In this document: piece after piece, positions 1 to 10,219 of the stretch | Numbering within the stretch: the stretch's first letter is position 1 | How the letters are laid out: each line of letters begins with the position of its first letter | From: Marinomonas sp. UCMA 3892 | GTDB taxonomy: Bacteria > Pseudomonadota > Gammaproteobacteria > Pseudomonadales > Marinomonadaceae | Length of the DNA stretch: 64,000 bases | Direction: 5' to 3' | NCBI RefSeq assembly: GCF_012726345.1 | Contig: NZ_PTXN01000020.1 | Span: 67 to 64,066 of the forward strand | The notes under the pieces: model-generated | Told to the model about the DNA's origin: nothing | Database searches by the model: none | Seen by the model: only the letters and a program-made list of their open reading frames with translations | Translations under genes and position numbers: made by a program

Positions 1-123
1 TGATACTTGGTTATCTCTATTTCAAAATGAATTGTTAAAGATCCAAGCACGTATTCGCGTGTTTTGAGACAAGTCGAAAGACAATGCAATAAACGCATAG
101 CTCAAAACAAACGCAAAACGAAT

Positions 124-241
124 TGCTTGACGATCATAGAGGCGTTGAACCACCTGATCCCATCCCGAACTCAGAAGTGAAAAGCGCCATCGCCGATGGT
201 AGTGTGGGAGATCCCATGTGAGAGTAGGTCGTCGTCAAGCT
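124..241 (+). rRNA. rrf: 5S ribosomal RNA
   Basis: A 5S rRNA of about 118 nt. The terminal helix is visible as TGCTTGACGA at the 5' end pairing with TCGTCAAGC at the 3' end. The internal blocks CCCGAACTCAGAAGTGAA and GCCGATGGTAGTGTGGG are typical of gammaproteobacterial 5S. The preceding bases 1-123 contain no gene and read as the 23S-5S spacer of an rRNA operon whose 16S and 23S genes lie outside the window. The ends are placed by the terminal helix and may be off by one or two bases. Confidence 0.95.
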
Positions 242-254
242 TTATATTGAAAAG

Positions 255-287
255 AACCCCGTCCTGCTAAGCAGGGCGGGGTTTTTT
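255..287 (+). terminator. rRNA operon terminator
   Basis: A 13-bp GC-rich stem (AACCCCGTCCTGC with GCAGGGCGGGGTT, one G-U pair) closes a TAA loop and runs into six T residues. It lies 14 bases after the 5S gene and is a textbook intrinsic terminator for the rRNA operon. Confidence 0.93.
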
Positions 288-288
288 C

Positions 289-904
289 GTTTAAGGGACG
301 TAAAATAGCCTCTCTCACGTGTGGGGCTCTTTATCAAAGATACGCGGTACCGTCCCATAAAGTGTGTCTTCTTTCATTAAAGCCATTTCTCTTCTCTATT
401 TAATGAAACAGGTGGCTTTTTAAAAAACGACTCACTGGATATTGATAATTTGAACGCGTCAGCGCGACTCCAATGCCAAGATAGAAATTTCCTAAACAGA
501 GAAAAAGATTAACGATGCCTCTACAGTAAACGGCTTCAGATTTATAAGGCAGAAAGATGTATAACCTCTATGACTTTATTGTTTTAAACAAGAAGTAATT
601 CTATTTTTTTGAGTTAAAGGAGGGGGAGGTATCTTTGCTTCTTTAAATTAGAGCCAATTTGTCTTCCGGGCGTTATTTTTTCGAGCTAACTTTGAAAGGC
701 GCTATTTCCTATATACAGATTTGTATTATTAAAATTGAAAGCGTCGAAAAAAAAATTACTTAGGCGGTATCTTATTCAATTGTAAGGTAATTGTAATAAT
801 ATTGGATTCATCCTATACATTAGTGGTTATATACCTATAATACTTGCTGTCTTAATTGACTGATTTATCAAAGAAATTTTCTAATCTATATAAAGGATAT
901 ATAT
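289..904. other. Gene-free stretch with inverted repeats
   Basis: I see no credible ORF in these 616 bases. The first part contains several inverted repeats: GGGACG (295-300) with CGTCCC (351-356), TTTCATTAAA (372-381) with TTTAATGAAA (399-408), and AAAGCCA (379-385) with TGGCTTT (413-419). The last two pairings share bases 379-381, so they compete. The remainder is AT-rich and contains the promoter region of the DUF3015 gene. It could encode a small structured RNA or be eroded spacer. Confidence 0.4.
836..841 (+). promoter_or_regulatory. Candidate -10 box for the DUF3015 gene
   Basis: A perfect TATAAT lies 63 bases before the ATG at 905. No good -35 hexamer sits 16-18 bases upstream, so this may be an activator-dependent or weak promoter. 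The gene also has a clear AAAGGAT ribosome-binding site at about 892-898. Confidence 0.35.
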
Positions 905-1390
905 ATGAAAAAGTTAGCATTGTCACTTGTACTAGCCGGCATGTCAGCAACTTCTTTTGCAGCTGGCGGTCATGGACCAGCTGGTTGTGGTCTAGGCACT
1001 GAGTACGTGTTCAAAAATGCTGATACTTGGTACGAGCACGTAATGGCTGCGACTACTAACGGTACTTCTGGAAACCAAACTTTTGGTATGACTTCTGGTA
1101 CTCTAGGTTGTGAAGATGCAAATGGCCCTCTTTCTGGCAGCGTTGCAGTATTTCTAAACGAAAACCTAGAACCTCTAGCTGTAGATATGGCTAAAGGTGA
1201 TGGCGAAACTCTAGACGCTTTTGCTTCTCTAATGGGTGTAAAACCTGAAGATAAAGCTTTGTTTAATGCTGAAATGAAACAAAACTTTGATCAAATTTTT
1301 GCTTCTGCAGAAGTTACTCCTACTACTGCGCATGAAGGAATTACTAATGTATTAGCTAATTCTCAAGAATTATCTAAATACCTAGGTTAA
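905..1390 (+). CDS. DUF3015 family periplasmic protein
   Basis: 161 residues, starting at an ATG behind AAAGGAT. Residues 1-20 form a classical Sec signal peptide ending SFAA, so the mature protein is periplasmic or secreted. The block AATTNGTSGNQTFGMTSGTLGC is diagnostic of DUF3015, whose biochemical role is unknown to me. Cys28 (PAGCGLGT) and Cys69 (TLGCED) are well placed to form a disulfide in the small mature domain. It is followed by its own terminator and then by a DUF4105 gene, so the two are neighbours but probably not one transcript. Family assignment is firm; function is unknown. Confidence 0.85.
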   Translation: MKKLALSLVLAGMSATSFAAGGHGPAGCGLGTEYVFKNADTWYEHVMAATTNGTSGNQTFGMTSGTLGCEDANGPLSGSVAVFLNENLEPLAVDMAKGDGETLDAFASLMGVKPEDKALFNAEMKQNFDQIFASAEVTPTTAHEGITNVLANSQELSKYLG

Positions 1391-1410
1391 TTTTAATCAC
1401 GCTTGTCAAA

Positions 1411-1451
1411 TGAGAGCTATGCCAGTGAAGGTGTAAGCTCTCATTTTTTTT
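1411..1451 (+). terminator. Intrinsic terminator after the DUF3015 gene
   Basis: TGAGAGCT (1411-1418) pairs with AGCTCTCA (1436-1443), followed by eight T residues. It separates the DUF3015 gene from the downstream DUF4105 gene. Confidence 0.8.
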
Positions 1452-1507
1452 GTCTACAAAAGAGTGGTGTTGTGTATAAATCCCACCGTCCTAAAAAGTA
1501 ACTTTAT

Positions 1508-3385
1508 ATGCGTTTTTTAGTTTATTTATCGTTTGCTCTATGGTGCTTTTCAGCATTTGGAGCTAACTCTAAGTCCGAAGTATTGGATGATCGTGTACTT
1601 ACCGAGTTGGCGCAAAGCTCTTCATGGCTAGATTTATTGCATTATCATCAGATAGGTATTATTTCACCTAATGAGAGTCAGATAGATGATGCCGAGTTTT
1701 TTTTATCTCCTCAGGGTATGATTGATCCCAAAGAAGAATTGAAGGCGACATTACAAGCTTTTCAAACTCCATATGATGGTGATGATGTTAATCAGGCTAG
1801 TCAATGTCGTTATCCCGCAAGATTCAATTGGCTGAAAGACCAACATTTAGATCTAAATTTGATAGAGCCAAATTGCCCAGAATTTCAAGATTGGTTTGGT
1901 AAATTAAATGGTGAAAGCATCTACCTAGTTTTTCCTGCGGCCTATTTAAATAGTCCTTCTTCCATGTATGGGCATACTTTATTAAGAATCAAGAAGAAAG
2001 GGAGTAATTCACCTTTATTAGATTACGCTGTAAATTATGCGGCGAATGCAGATCCAAATGATAACCAATTGGTGTTTAGTTATAAGGGACTTACCGGCGG
2101 TTATCCTGGTGTGGTCTCGGTAACGCCGTATTATGAAAAAGTAAAAGAGTATAATTTTTTAGAAAGTCGGGATATTTGGGAATATAAATTGGATTTAACT
2201 CAACAGGAGGTAAATCAATTTATTCGGCATGTATGGGAAGTTCGTAATACCTACATGGAATATTACTTCTTTTCAGAGAATTGTTCTTATCAATTGTTAG
2301 CCATGTTGGATGCGAGTAGTGATCGTTTAAATACTACGAAGAATTTTAATTATTGGGCAATACCGGCGGATACGGTACGAGAGTTAAAAAATGCCGGTAT
2401 TATAGAAGATGTCAGCTATCGACCATCTGTCGTTGCGCAAATGAGCCATATGTTGGATTCTCTGAGTGATGAGCAGATAGACGAAGTTAAAGTGTTGGTA
2501 CTAAATGAGCAGCTCTCATTGGAGGGTTTATCTGACTTTACTGAACTAGAGCAAGCGCAGATCCTTGAGGTGGCTTATCAATACAGCCGTTATCTTTCTG
2601 CTAGAGAGAAATCAAAGTTAAAGTATCTAAACTCTCGTTCAATTAAGCTTTTGTCGTTGCGCAGTAAATACGATACAACCAGCGTTTTTTCACCTATTTT
2701 GCCGCCAGAAATTAGGGATGATGAAGGTCATAAAACTCAACGTCTTGGAGTGACTCTTGGCGAAACTGAAGGTGATCAGTTTGCTTTGCTAGAGTATCGT
2801 CCTTCTTACCATGACTTGCTAGATGCGAAAGGCGGTTATCTTGAAGGTGCTGAATTGTCGATGTTTAGTGGTATCTTGAGGGTAAGTGAGGAGGATAGTC
2901 TTCGAGTAGAGGAAATATCCTTTATTAATATTCGATCTTTGGTTGCGGCAAATCCATTAGTTACGCCTAAGTCTTGGCAAGTGAATGCTTCTTTAGTGAG
3001 GGATTTTGTGATTGATGATGCTTTGGTGTTTCGACTTAAAGGTGGTGCAGGTGTCACTCACCAAGTGTCTAATAATTTGTTCTCTGTGCTCGTTAACGGT
3101 AGCGCTTCGACTAGTCGGCATTATGAGAACACTTATCAGCAAAAATATAAAATTCAACTCGGGCCGCAGTTACAATGGCTATACTCAGGTGATGCCCACA
3201 GATTCATGGCATCTTATGAGTTCCTTGATGATATTGATCATCATGATAAGTCATTGGAAATAGGCAAAATCGAATGGTCCTATTTAATGGATGTAGATTG
3301 GCAGGTTCGAGCAAAACTAGAACAACAGAAGCAGGATGATTTGAAGCAAAACACTGTTCAGCTATCTTTGTTGCATTATTTCTAA
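1508..3385 (+). CDS. DUF4105 protein with C-terminal beta-barrel-like region
   Basis: 625 residues. Residues 1-18 are a signal peptide (cleavage near AFGA). Residues about 95-280 match the DUF4105 (Lnb N-terminal periplasmic) domain, with NSPSSMYGHTLLR (His156) and ENCSYQLL (Cys259). An NC-S/E-Y/H motif following an upstream His recalls circularly permuted NlpC/P60-LRAT cysteine hydrolases; that mechanistic reading is my inference. Residues 280-400 are mostly helical. From about 410 to the end the sequence alternates in amphipathic strands and finishes LSLLHYF; a C-terminal Phe is typical of outer-membrane beta-barrels. I infer an outer-membrane-anchored enzyme facing the periplasm. The substrate is unknown. 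Confidence 0.75.
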   Translation: MRFLVYLSFALWCFSAFGANSKSEVLDDRVLTELAQSSSWLDLLHYHQIGIISPNESQIDDAEFFLSPQGMIDPKEELKATLQAFQTPYDGDDVNQASQCRYPARFNWLKDQHLDLNLIEPNCPEFQDWFGKLNGESIYLVFPAAYLNSPSSMYGHTLLRIKKKGSNSPLLDYAVNYAANADPNDNQLVFSYKGLTGGYPGVVSVTPYYEKVKEYNFLESRDIWEYKLDLTQQEVNQFIRHVWEVRNTYMEYYFFSENCSYQLLAMLDASSDRLNTTKNFNYWAIPADTVRELKNAGIIEDVSYRPSVVAQMSHMLDSLSDEQIDEVKVLVLNEQLSLEGLSDFTELEQAQILEVAYQYSRYLSAREKSKLKYLNSRSIKLLSLRSKYDTTSVFSPILPPEIRDDEGHKTQRLGVTLGETEGDQFALLEYRPSYHDLLDAKGGYLEGAELSMFSGILRVSEEDSLRVEEISFINIRSLVAANPLVTPKSWQVNASLVRDFVIDDALVFRLKGGAGVTHQVSNNLFSVLVNGSASTSRHYENTYQQKYKIQLGPQLQWLYSGDAHRFMASYEFLDDIDHHDKSLEIGKIEWSYLMDVDWQVRAKLEQQKQDDLKQNTVQLSLLHYF

Positions 3386-3390
3386 TGATT

Positions 3391-3458
3391 AAGAGGCTAA
3401 AGCGGTCATTAGCTAGGTGAGTTGTTGCTTAGCTAATCAAATTTTTAGCCTCTTTTTT
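3391..3458 (+). terminator. Long hairpin terminator overlapping the lysR end
   Basis: AAGAGGCTAAA (3391-3401) pairs with TTTAGCCTCTT (3444-3454), and inside it ATTAGCTA (3408-3415) pairs with TAGCTAAT (3430-3437). A T run follows. The 3' arm lies in the last codons of the convergent LysR gene. It probably terminates the DUF4105 transcript. Confidence 0.65.
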
Positions 3459-4364
3459 CAACCATCCTCTTAATGAGCGAATTGCCTCTTCATCTTTTCT
3501 ACTTTCCTTGTAGGCGATATAAAAATTTTCACCCGTTTTAAAAGCGCTGCAAGGGAGCTTTACGAGTGGTGTTTCATCTTCTTTTTCATTCATCATGTAG
3601 TCGTTAACCAGTGCGATTCCAAGTGAGTGCTTTGCTGCTTCATAAGCCAGCATAAGGTGACTAAATCGATGAAATTGAATATGTTCAGGTAATGTGTGTT
3701 TTAGATTAGCAAACCATCGTTTCCAGTCTTCTATGTGGCAATCATAGATGCTGTATGAGGTAATAAGTGGGAATTGAGCAATACAACTAGGAGTAGAGCT
3801 CAATTTATTTACTAGCTCTTGGTGGGTTACTGCCCCCAATTTATTCTTAATTGTCTCAATATAGTTTTGGCTGCAAACAGGAAATAGCTCCTCTTGATAG
3901 AGCAATTCAAATTGAAATCCACGTTTTTCTTTTTCTGTGGTGATAAAAAAATCTGCCGTTCGATCAGAAAGGTCTGGAGTGCCATGACTCATTTCAATGC
4001 TTAGTTCTAGATTTGGATATAAGTGCTTCAGTTCTGGAAGTCTTGGTATGAGCCAATAAACAGCAAATGAGCTATATACAGCCAGTCTGATATGTGTTTT
4101 TTGTTGACCTTTAATGTGGTTTGTCGCCTCTTCAATTTGCAATAATGAATTGCTGATAGAGTCTAGATAATGCTTCCCTTCCTTTGTTAATTCGAGCTTT
4201 CGTCCTTGCCGGTGGAAAAGGCTTTCACCAAGATGATTTTCTAAAATTCTAATCTGATGAGAAACCGCGCTTTGGCTGACATTGAGCTCATTGGCAGCCA
4301 AAGAGAAGCTGTTTAATCTAGCGACAGCTTCGAAGACTGGTAGTGATTTTAGAGGAGGAAGCAT
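3429..4364 (-). CDS. LysR-family transcriptional regulator (GcvA-like)
   Basis: 311 residues. Residues 1-60 are the LysR winged helix, with the recognition region SLAANELNVSQSAVSHQIRILE; the opening LPPLKSLPVFEAVARLNSFS is typical of the GcvA/AmpR-like branch. Residues 90-300 form the periplasmic-binding-protein-like effector domain. It is divergent from the EamA exporter gene at 4472 across a 107-bp AT-rich spacer, a usual arrangement in which the LysR protein controls its own and the divergent promoter. The effector cannot be predicted. The 3' end overlaps the terminator hairpin of the preceding gene. Confidence 0.85.
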   Translation of the reverse strand: MLPPLKSLPVFEAVARLNSFSLAANELNVSQSAVSHQIRILENHLGESLFHRQGRKLELTKEGKHYLDSISNSLLQIEEATNHIKGQQKTHIRLAVYSSFAVYWLIPRLPELKHLYPNLELSIEMSHGTPDLSDRTADFFITTEKEKRGFQFELLYQEELFPVCSQNYIETIKNKLGAVTHQELVNKLSSTPSCIAQFPLITSYSIYDCHIEDWKRWFANLKHTLPEHIQFHRFSHLMLAYEAAKHSLGIALVNDYMMNEKEDETPLVKLPCSAFKTGENFYIAYKESRKDEEAIRSLRGWLKKEAKNLIS

Positions 4365-4471
4365 ATTTTATTATCCAAATAACTAATATATAGAGTAAAT
4401 ATATCACTTTATCTAATGGTGTGTGCTTATTAAGCTAAGATGAATAATGAGAACTCTCTAGGGGATTAGGT

Positions 4472-5380
4472 GTGTCGGGTCGTACAGTAAGCAGTGCTAT
4501 TTTGATTCTTGTATTAGGAAGCTTTTTTGCCACCTTGTGTGATGTTTTTATTAAGATGGCACAAGTTGATGTGGCTATTTTTCAGTTCACTTTTTTTCGC
4601 GCTGTCTTTATGTGTCTTATTCTTTGTCCTATTGCTGCGATCAAATATTTACGCTCACCTAGATCAATAGCGGCGTTGGGTTTAAAACTACACTTTGTCC
4701 GAGGAAATATTTGGGTTTTGGCGGCGGTTCTCCTTGTCATTTCTTTAGCTGAATTGCCTTTAGCAACAGCTAATGCAGTATTTTATACAGCCCCTATTTT
4801 TATCATGCTTTTTGGCGCTTTTTTCTATAAAGAGCGCTTAACTGTGGATGTTGTACTTGCTGCAGTATTGGGTTTTATTGGTACTTTGGTGATATTAAGG
4901 CCAACTGAAGTGACGTTTGCGATGATAAGTGCGATTCTGTTTGCGGTGGTGTTAGCTGTGAATAGTTTATTGATTAAAAAGCTGCCTCAAGAGCAAAGCA
5001 TGCTATATGGCTTATTTGTGACTCAGTTTTTTGCTTTGCCGTTGGCCGGTGGTTTAGCGCTTTGGGAAGGGGAAACGTTTGAGCTTGAAATACTGATTTA
5101 CGCGGCATTATCTTCGATTTGTTCTATCTTATATAGTGTGTCTTGTTTGATTGGATATCGCTATGTAGCGTCGAGTAAAGTGACGAGTGCTGAGTACTCG
5201 GGATTGATTTTCGCGTTTCTATTGGGGTGGTGGATTTTTGGCGAAACGCCAGATTTAGGTGTATTTATCGGTTCACTGTTTGTTATTTTGCCATTGTTAT
5301 ATTTAAGTCATCGGGATATTAGGCGGCTGAAAAAAGAGCAATTGCTGTCTAATACACGATCCAATTTAGGTGCTGGTTGA
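4472..5380 (+). CDS. EamA/DMT-family membrane transporter
   Basis: 302 residues from a GTG start preceded by AGGGGAT. It shows ten hydrophobic segments and the internal duplication of the drug/metabolite transporter superfamily; LATANAVFYTAPIFIMLFGAFFY is the conserved end of the first EamA repeat. Such proteins act in the inner membrane, often exporting amino acids or metabolites. The divergent LysR gene is the likely regulator. The last 15 bases overlap the 3' end of the convergent TetR gene. The substrate is unknown. Confidence 0.85.
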   Translation: MSGRTVSSAILILVLGSFFATLCDVFIKMAQVDVAIFQFTFFRAVFMCLILCPIAAIKYLRSPRSIAALGLKLHFVRGNIWVLAAVLLVISLAELPLATANAVFYTAPIFIMLFGAFFYKERLTVDVVLAAVLGFIGTLVILRPTEVTFAMISAILFAVVLAVNSLLIKKLPQEQSMLYGLFVTQFFALPLAGGLALWEGETFELEILIYAALSSICSILYSVSCLIGYRYVASSKVTSAEYSGLIFAFLLGWWIFGETPDLGVFIGSLFVILPLLYLSHRDIRRLKKEQLLSNTRSNLGAG

Positions 5381-5968
5381 GCAAAGGTTTTTAATCATTT
5401 GTTCAATCATATCGGATAGATCACCCTTATCTAAGTAGATGCCATCTATAAACAATCTGGCCAGTCCGTGTAAGCTAGCCCAGGTGGTTTGTCCTATTCT
5501 GAGCGGTGTATTGCTATTTGGTAAGATGTTTTGCTCTTGTAATTCTTCTACCCAGTCGATCCAAGCTTTAAAGGTTTGCTTAGAGGCGGCTTTTAGGGAG
5601 TCGCTTGGGTTACCTGCCTTCCAAAGTGTTCTACCGTACATCAGGTCATAGGTTTCATTATGTTGTAACGCATATTCTACATAAGCGTGAACGTATTTTT
5701 TGAAGCCTTCTTCCGCCGTGTTTTTTTCTCTTCTTAAATCCCTAAGGATTTTTTCTTGCTCACAAAAACCTTGTTCGGCAATAGCGCAGAGTAATGCATT
5801 CTTATCTTTAAAATGGTGATAAGGCGCTGTTCTTGAAACACCAACTGTGTCTGCAAGTTTGCGCATACTCAGACTTTCTACGCCTTGCTCTTTGATGATT
5901 AAAGAGGCTGATTCGAGTAGGGATTTATTGAGATCACCGTGGTGATATTGGGTTTTTAATGTCGACAT
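5366..5968 (-). CDS. TetR-family repressor with WHG-type C-terminal domain
   Basis: 200 residues. Residues 10-60 form the TetR helix-turn-helix (MRKLADTVGVSRTAPYHHFKDKNALL). Residues 80-190 look like the TetR_C WHG ligand domain (WASLHGLARLFIDG). It is divergent from the dienoyl-CoA reductase-like gene at 6087, and two matching palindromes lie between them. No Shine-Dalgarno is visible: the bases immediately before the ATG are CTGCCCC. The best predicted promoter places transcription start at or next to the ATG, so the message may be leaderless. The likely role is repression of itself and of the flavoenzyme. Confidence 0.85.
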   Translation of the reverse strand: MSTLKTQYHHGDLNKSLLESASLIIKEQGVESLSMRKLADTVGVSRTAPYHHFKDKNALLCAIAEQGFCEQEKILRDLRREKNTAEEGFKKYVHAYVEYALQHNETYDLMYGRTLWKAGNPSDSLKAASKQTFKAWIDWVEELQEQNILPNSNTPLRIGQTTWASLHGLARLFIDGIYLDKGDLSDMIEQMIKNLCSTST

Positions 5969-5975
5969 GGGGCAG

Positions 5976-6031
5976 ATTAAATACTTCTATCTTGACAATG
6001 TCAAAATGAAAATCTATCTTGACAGTGTCAA
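5976..6031. promoter_or_regulatory. Divergent promoters with twin TetR-type operators
   Basis: Two near-identical palindromes, TTGACAATGTCAA (5992-6004) and TTGACAGTGTCAA (6019-6031), are 27 bp apart centre to centre. Each contains TTGACA on both strands. On the plus strand, TTGACA (5992-5997), 17 bp, TATCTT (6015-6020) is a promoter for the flavoenzyme. On the minus strand, TTGACA (complement of 5999-6004), 17 bp, TTTAAT (complement of 5976-5981) is a promoter for tetR. A repressor bound at both sites would block both. The operators are seen directly; the binding protein is inferred from position. Confidence 0.75.
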
Positions 6032-6068
6032 AATTGCGTGCGGGCAGCAGCAATCGAAAAAATAATAA

Positions 6069-8108
<2,040 letters not shown>

Positions 8109-8122
8109 TTAGATAAGGGGCT

Positions 8123-8169
8123 CGAGAGTGATGGTTAAAAATATGGATTCATCACTCTCGTTATTTATT
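8123..8169 (+). terminator. Intrinsic terminator after the fadH-like gene
   Basis: An 11-bp perfect stem, CGAGAGTGATG (8123-8133) with CATCACTCTCG (8150-8160), is followed by TTATTTATT. It lies between the convergent fadH-like and YkgJ-like genes. Confidence 0.65.
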
Positions 8170-8181
8170 AAGCATGGATGC

Positions 8182-8535
8182 TTACACTAATACTTGCCTA
8201 GTCTTGGCAATGTAGTAATGAACTTGATCTTCAATGTCAGAATCGACCATGGTTTCGGGACCACAATCATTAGGGCAGGCCATTCTTGGTGTGGTGCCAA
8301 AAAGCCGGCAAATTAGTGGGCGTTCATCGTACACCTCGCAACCATTTGGTCCTAAATGAACGCAATTAAGCTCCTCTAAAGCTGCGTCATGCTCTGCATC
8401 CGATTTAACTGGTAGGCGTAACATTTCTTCCGAAGAGGCTGTGACAGGTCCGCAACAATCGTGGCAGCCCGATTTGCATTTGAAAGTCGGAATTCGCTCA
8501 CGTAGTCGTGCAATAATGTCTCGGTCATTGGTCAT
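8182..8535 (-). CDS. YkgJ-type cysteine cluster protein
   Basis: 117 residues. Eight cysteines are arranged as in the YkgJ (CxxCxxCC) family: FKCKSGCHDCCG near residues 19-28, CVHLGPNGCEVYDERPLICRLFG in the middle and MACPNDCG after it. Family members are thought to bind zinc or an Fe-S cluster; no reaction is established. It is a monocistronic gene convergent with the fadH-like gene. The short size and complete motif set suggest an intact gene. Confidence 0.8.
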   Translation of the reverse strand: MTNDRDIIARLRERIPTFKCKSGCHDCCGPVTASSEEMLRLPVKSDAEHDAALEELNCVHLGPNGCEVYDERPLICRLFGTTPRMACPNDCGPETMVDSDIEDQVHYYIAKTRQVLV

Positions 8536-8720
8536 GTGTTTCTGCCTTTGGGTCGCTGTTTTAGTATTATTGCTGGTATCTTGAGCTTAATTTTTGCCCG
8601 AATACCTCGTAAGCTTTCTGTAAATTACTTTATCTCGTTGATTAATGGTGTAACTTATCACATATAAAATATTTGATAAAAGTAACGGTTATTAGCGGCA
8701 CATTATTAGAGTTGGGGTTT

Positions 8721-10175
8721 ATGCAGGTATTAGAAGCATTGTTTGAATGGATTAGCTTTCACTGGGTAACTATTATCGTCTTGGTGCACATTAGTTTGTC
8801 AGTTGTGACATCTTTGCATGTGCTGCTGTTTAAAGAAAACGAACGGACTTCTCTTGCTTGGATAGGTCTGGTGATATTTTCACCTGTCTTAGGTAGTTTG
8901 TTCTACTGGTTATTTGGCATAAACCGCATTAGGCGTATAGCAAAAAGAGAGCATCCTCAAACGCTCAAACAAGACTTTCGTTATAAAGAAGATTGTATCG
9001 ATTTTCACTGTCTACCTGAAAACTGGCATTCCTCAGTTATTGCAGGATACACCATTCATCCAGTGAATTATGTTGATGATAATAGTATTGAACCGCTTGT
9101 TAACGGGGATAATGCTTATCCCGCGATGATAAAATCGATTCAAGCTGCAAAACATCACATTGTTTTATCAAGTTATATTTTCGATTATGACTCGCTCGGA
9201 CGTCAATTTGTTAACGCACTAGCGCAAGCGCAGCAGAGAGGTGTGGTAGTGCATGTTTTGTTAGATGGCATTGGAGTTGGTTATAGTTGGCGTAAATCAG
9301 ATCGGGCATTAAAGAGACGAGGTGTAAGAACCGCGCAATTTTTACCTGCGATTTCGTTTACGAGTATTCGTTTCATTAATCTAAGAAACCACAGGAAAAT
9401 ACTCTGTGTAGATGGTGAGGAAGCTTATATTGGCGGCATGAATATCAGCAAAAGTAATCTGGTTGGCTCTGCAAAACACCCAATTGATGATGTTCATTTT
9501 AAGGTGACGGGCCCTGTTATTGATCAGATTAGTCAAGTTTTTATAGAAGACTGGTTTTTTGCTACAAGAGAGTTGATTCAATTCCCTTCCTACAGCCCAA
9601 GTAATCTGAAGGTGGAAAATGATAAATCTGTCGTCGCTAGAGTCATTCAAGATGGCCCCGATGAGCATCATAATAGGATACGCTGGACATTAATTAACGC
9701 GCTTGTTTGTGCGCAAACAAGCGTTAAGATTATCACGCCCTATTTCATTCCAGACCAAACATTAATGACGTCTCTTCATGCCGCAGCTTTGCGTGGTGTG
9801 TCTGTTGAAATTATTGTGCCGGAGCACAGTAATATTTTATTTGTAGATTGGGTTATGGAAGCCAATTATCCAAGAATCATAGAGCATGGTATAAAAATAT
9901 ATAAAAATAAGCGGCCGTTTGATCACAGTAAAATAGTGCTGATTGATGATGTTTGGTCATTTATAGGCTCAACTAACTGGGATGCCAGAAGTCTAGAGTT
10001 CAACTTCGAAATCAATTTAGAGTGCTTTGATACTAATCTGAATATGCAACTGACGGAATTATTTGAGTCTAAAAAATTCAACGCTGAAGGTGTGCTAGAA
10101 GAGGATGTTCGAGGCTTATCTATCTACAAGAAAATCCGTAATAACTTATTTCGTTTGTTTTCACCGTATTTGTAA
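8721..10175 (+). CDS. cls: Cardiolipin synthase (phospholipase D superfamily)
   Basis: 484 residues from the ATG at 8721. The reading frame extends upstream to a TTG at 8673, but those 16 residues look non-native. Two N-terminal membrane helices (about 15-35 and 45-65) form the PLDc_N region. Two HKD motifs follow: HRKILCVDGEEAYIGGMN near residue 223 and HSKIVLIDDVWSFIGSTNWD near 402. The enzyme should transfer a phosphatidyl group between phosphatidylglycerol molecules at the inner membrane. It is followed 44 bases later by an EEP-family gene, an association also seen with E. coli clsB and ybhP. Substrate preference cannot be read from sequence. Confidence 0.88.
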   Translation: MQVLEALFEWISFHWVTIIVLVHISLSVVTSLHVLLFKENERTSLAWIGLVIFSPVLGSLFYWLFGINRIRRIAKREHPQTLKQDFRYKEDCIDFHCLPENWHSSVIAGYTIHPVNYVDDNSIEPLVNGDNAYPAMIKSIQAAKHHIVLSSYIFDYDSLGRQFVNALAQAQQRGVVVHVLLDGIGVGYSWRKSDRALKRRGVRTAQFLPAISFTSIRFINLRNHRKILCVDGEEAYIGGMNISKSNLVGSAKHPIDDVHFKVTGPVIDQISQVFIEDWFFATRELIQFPSYSPSNLKVENDKSVVARVIQDGPDEHHNRIRWTLINALVCAQTSVKIITPYFIPDQTLMTSLHAAALRGVSVEIIVPEHSNILFVDWVMEANYPRIIEHGIKIYKNKRPFDHSKIVLIDDVWSFIGSTNWDARSLEFNFEINLECFDTNLNMQLTELFESKKFNAEGVLEEDVRGLSIYKKIRNNLFRLFSPYL

Positions 10176-10177
10176 TG

Positions 10178-10196
10178 CGAACAATTGTTCGTTTTT
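10178..10196 (+). terminator. Perfect palindrome with T tail between cls and the EEP gene
   Basis: CGAACAATTGTTCG is a 14-bp perfect palindrome three bases after the cls stop, followed by TTTTTG. As RNA it gives a 5-bp stem with a tetraloop, enough for only a weak terminator. As DNA it could equally be an operator. The role is uncertain. Confidence 0.35.
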
Positions 10197-10219
10197 GTTA
10201 TTTTTAAAGGTTATTTTTT

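Noticed and set aside
1-123. Possible 23S rRNA 3' end or tRNA at the left edge
   Set aside because: The bases do not match a 23S end or a tRNA cloverleaf; they fit the 23S-5S spacer.
8673-8720. Upstream TTG start for cardiolipin synthase
   Set aside because: The extra 16 residues do not resemble the family and no ribosome-binding site precedes the TTG.
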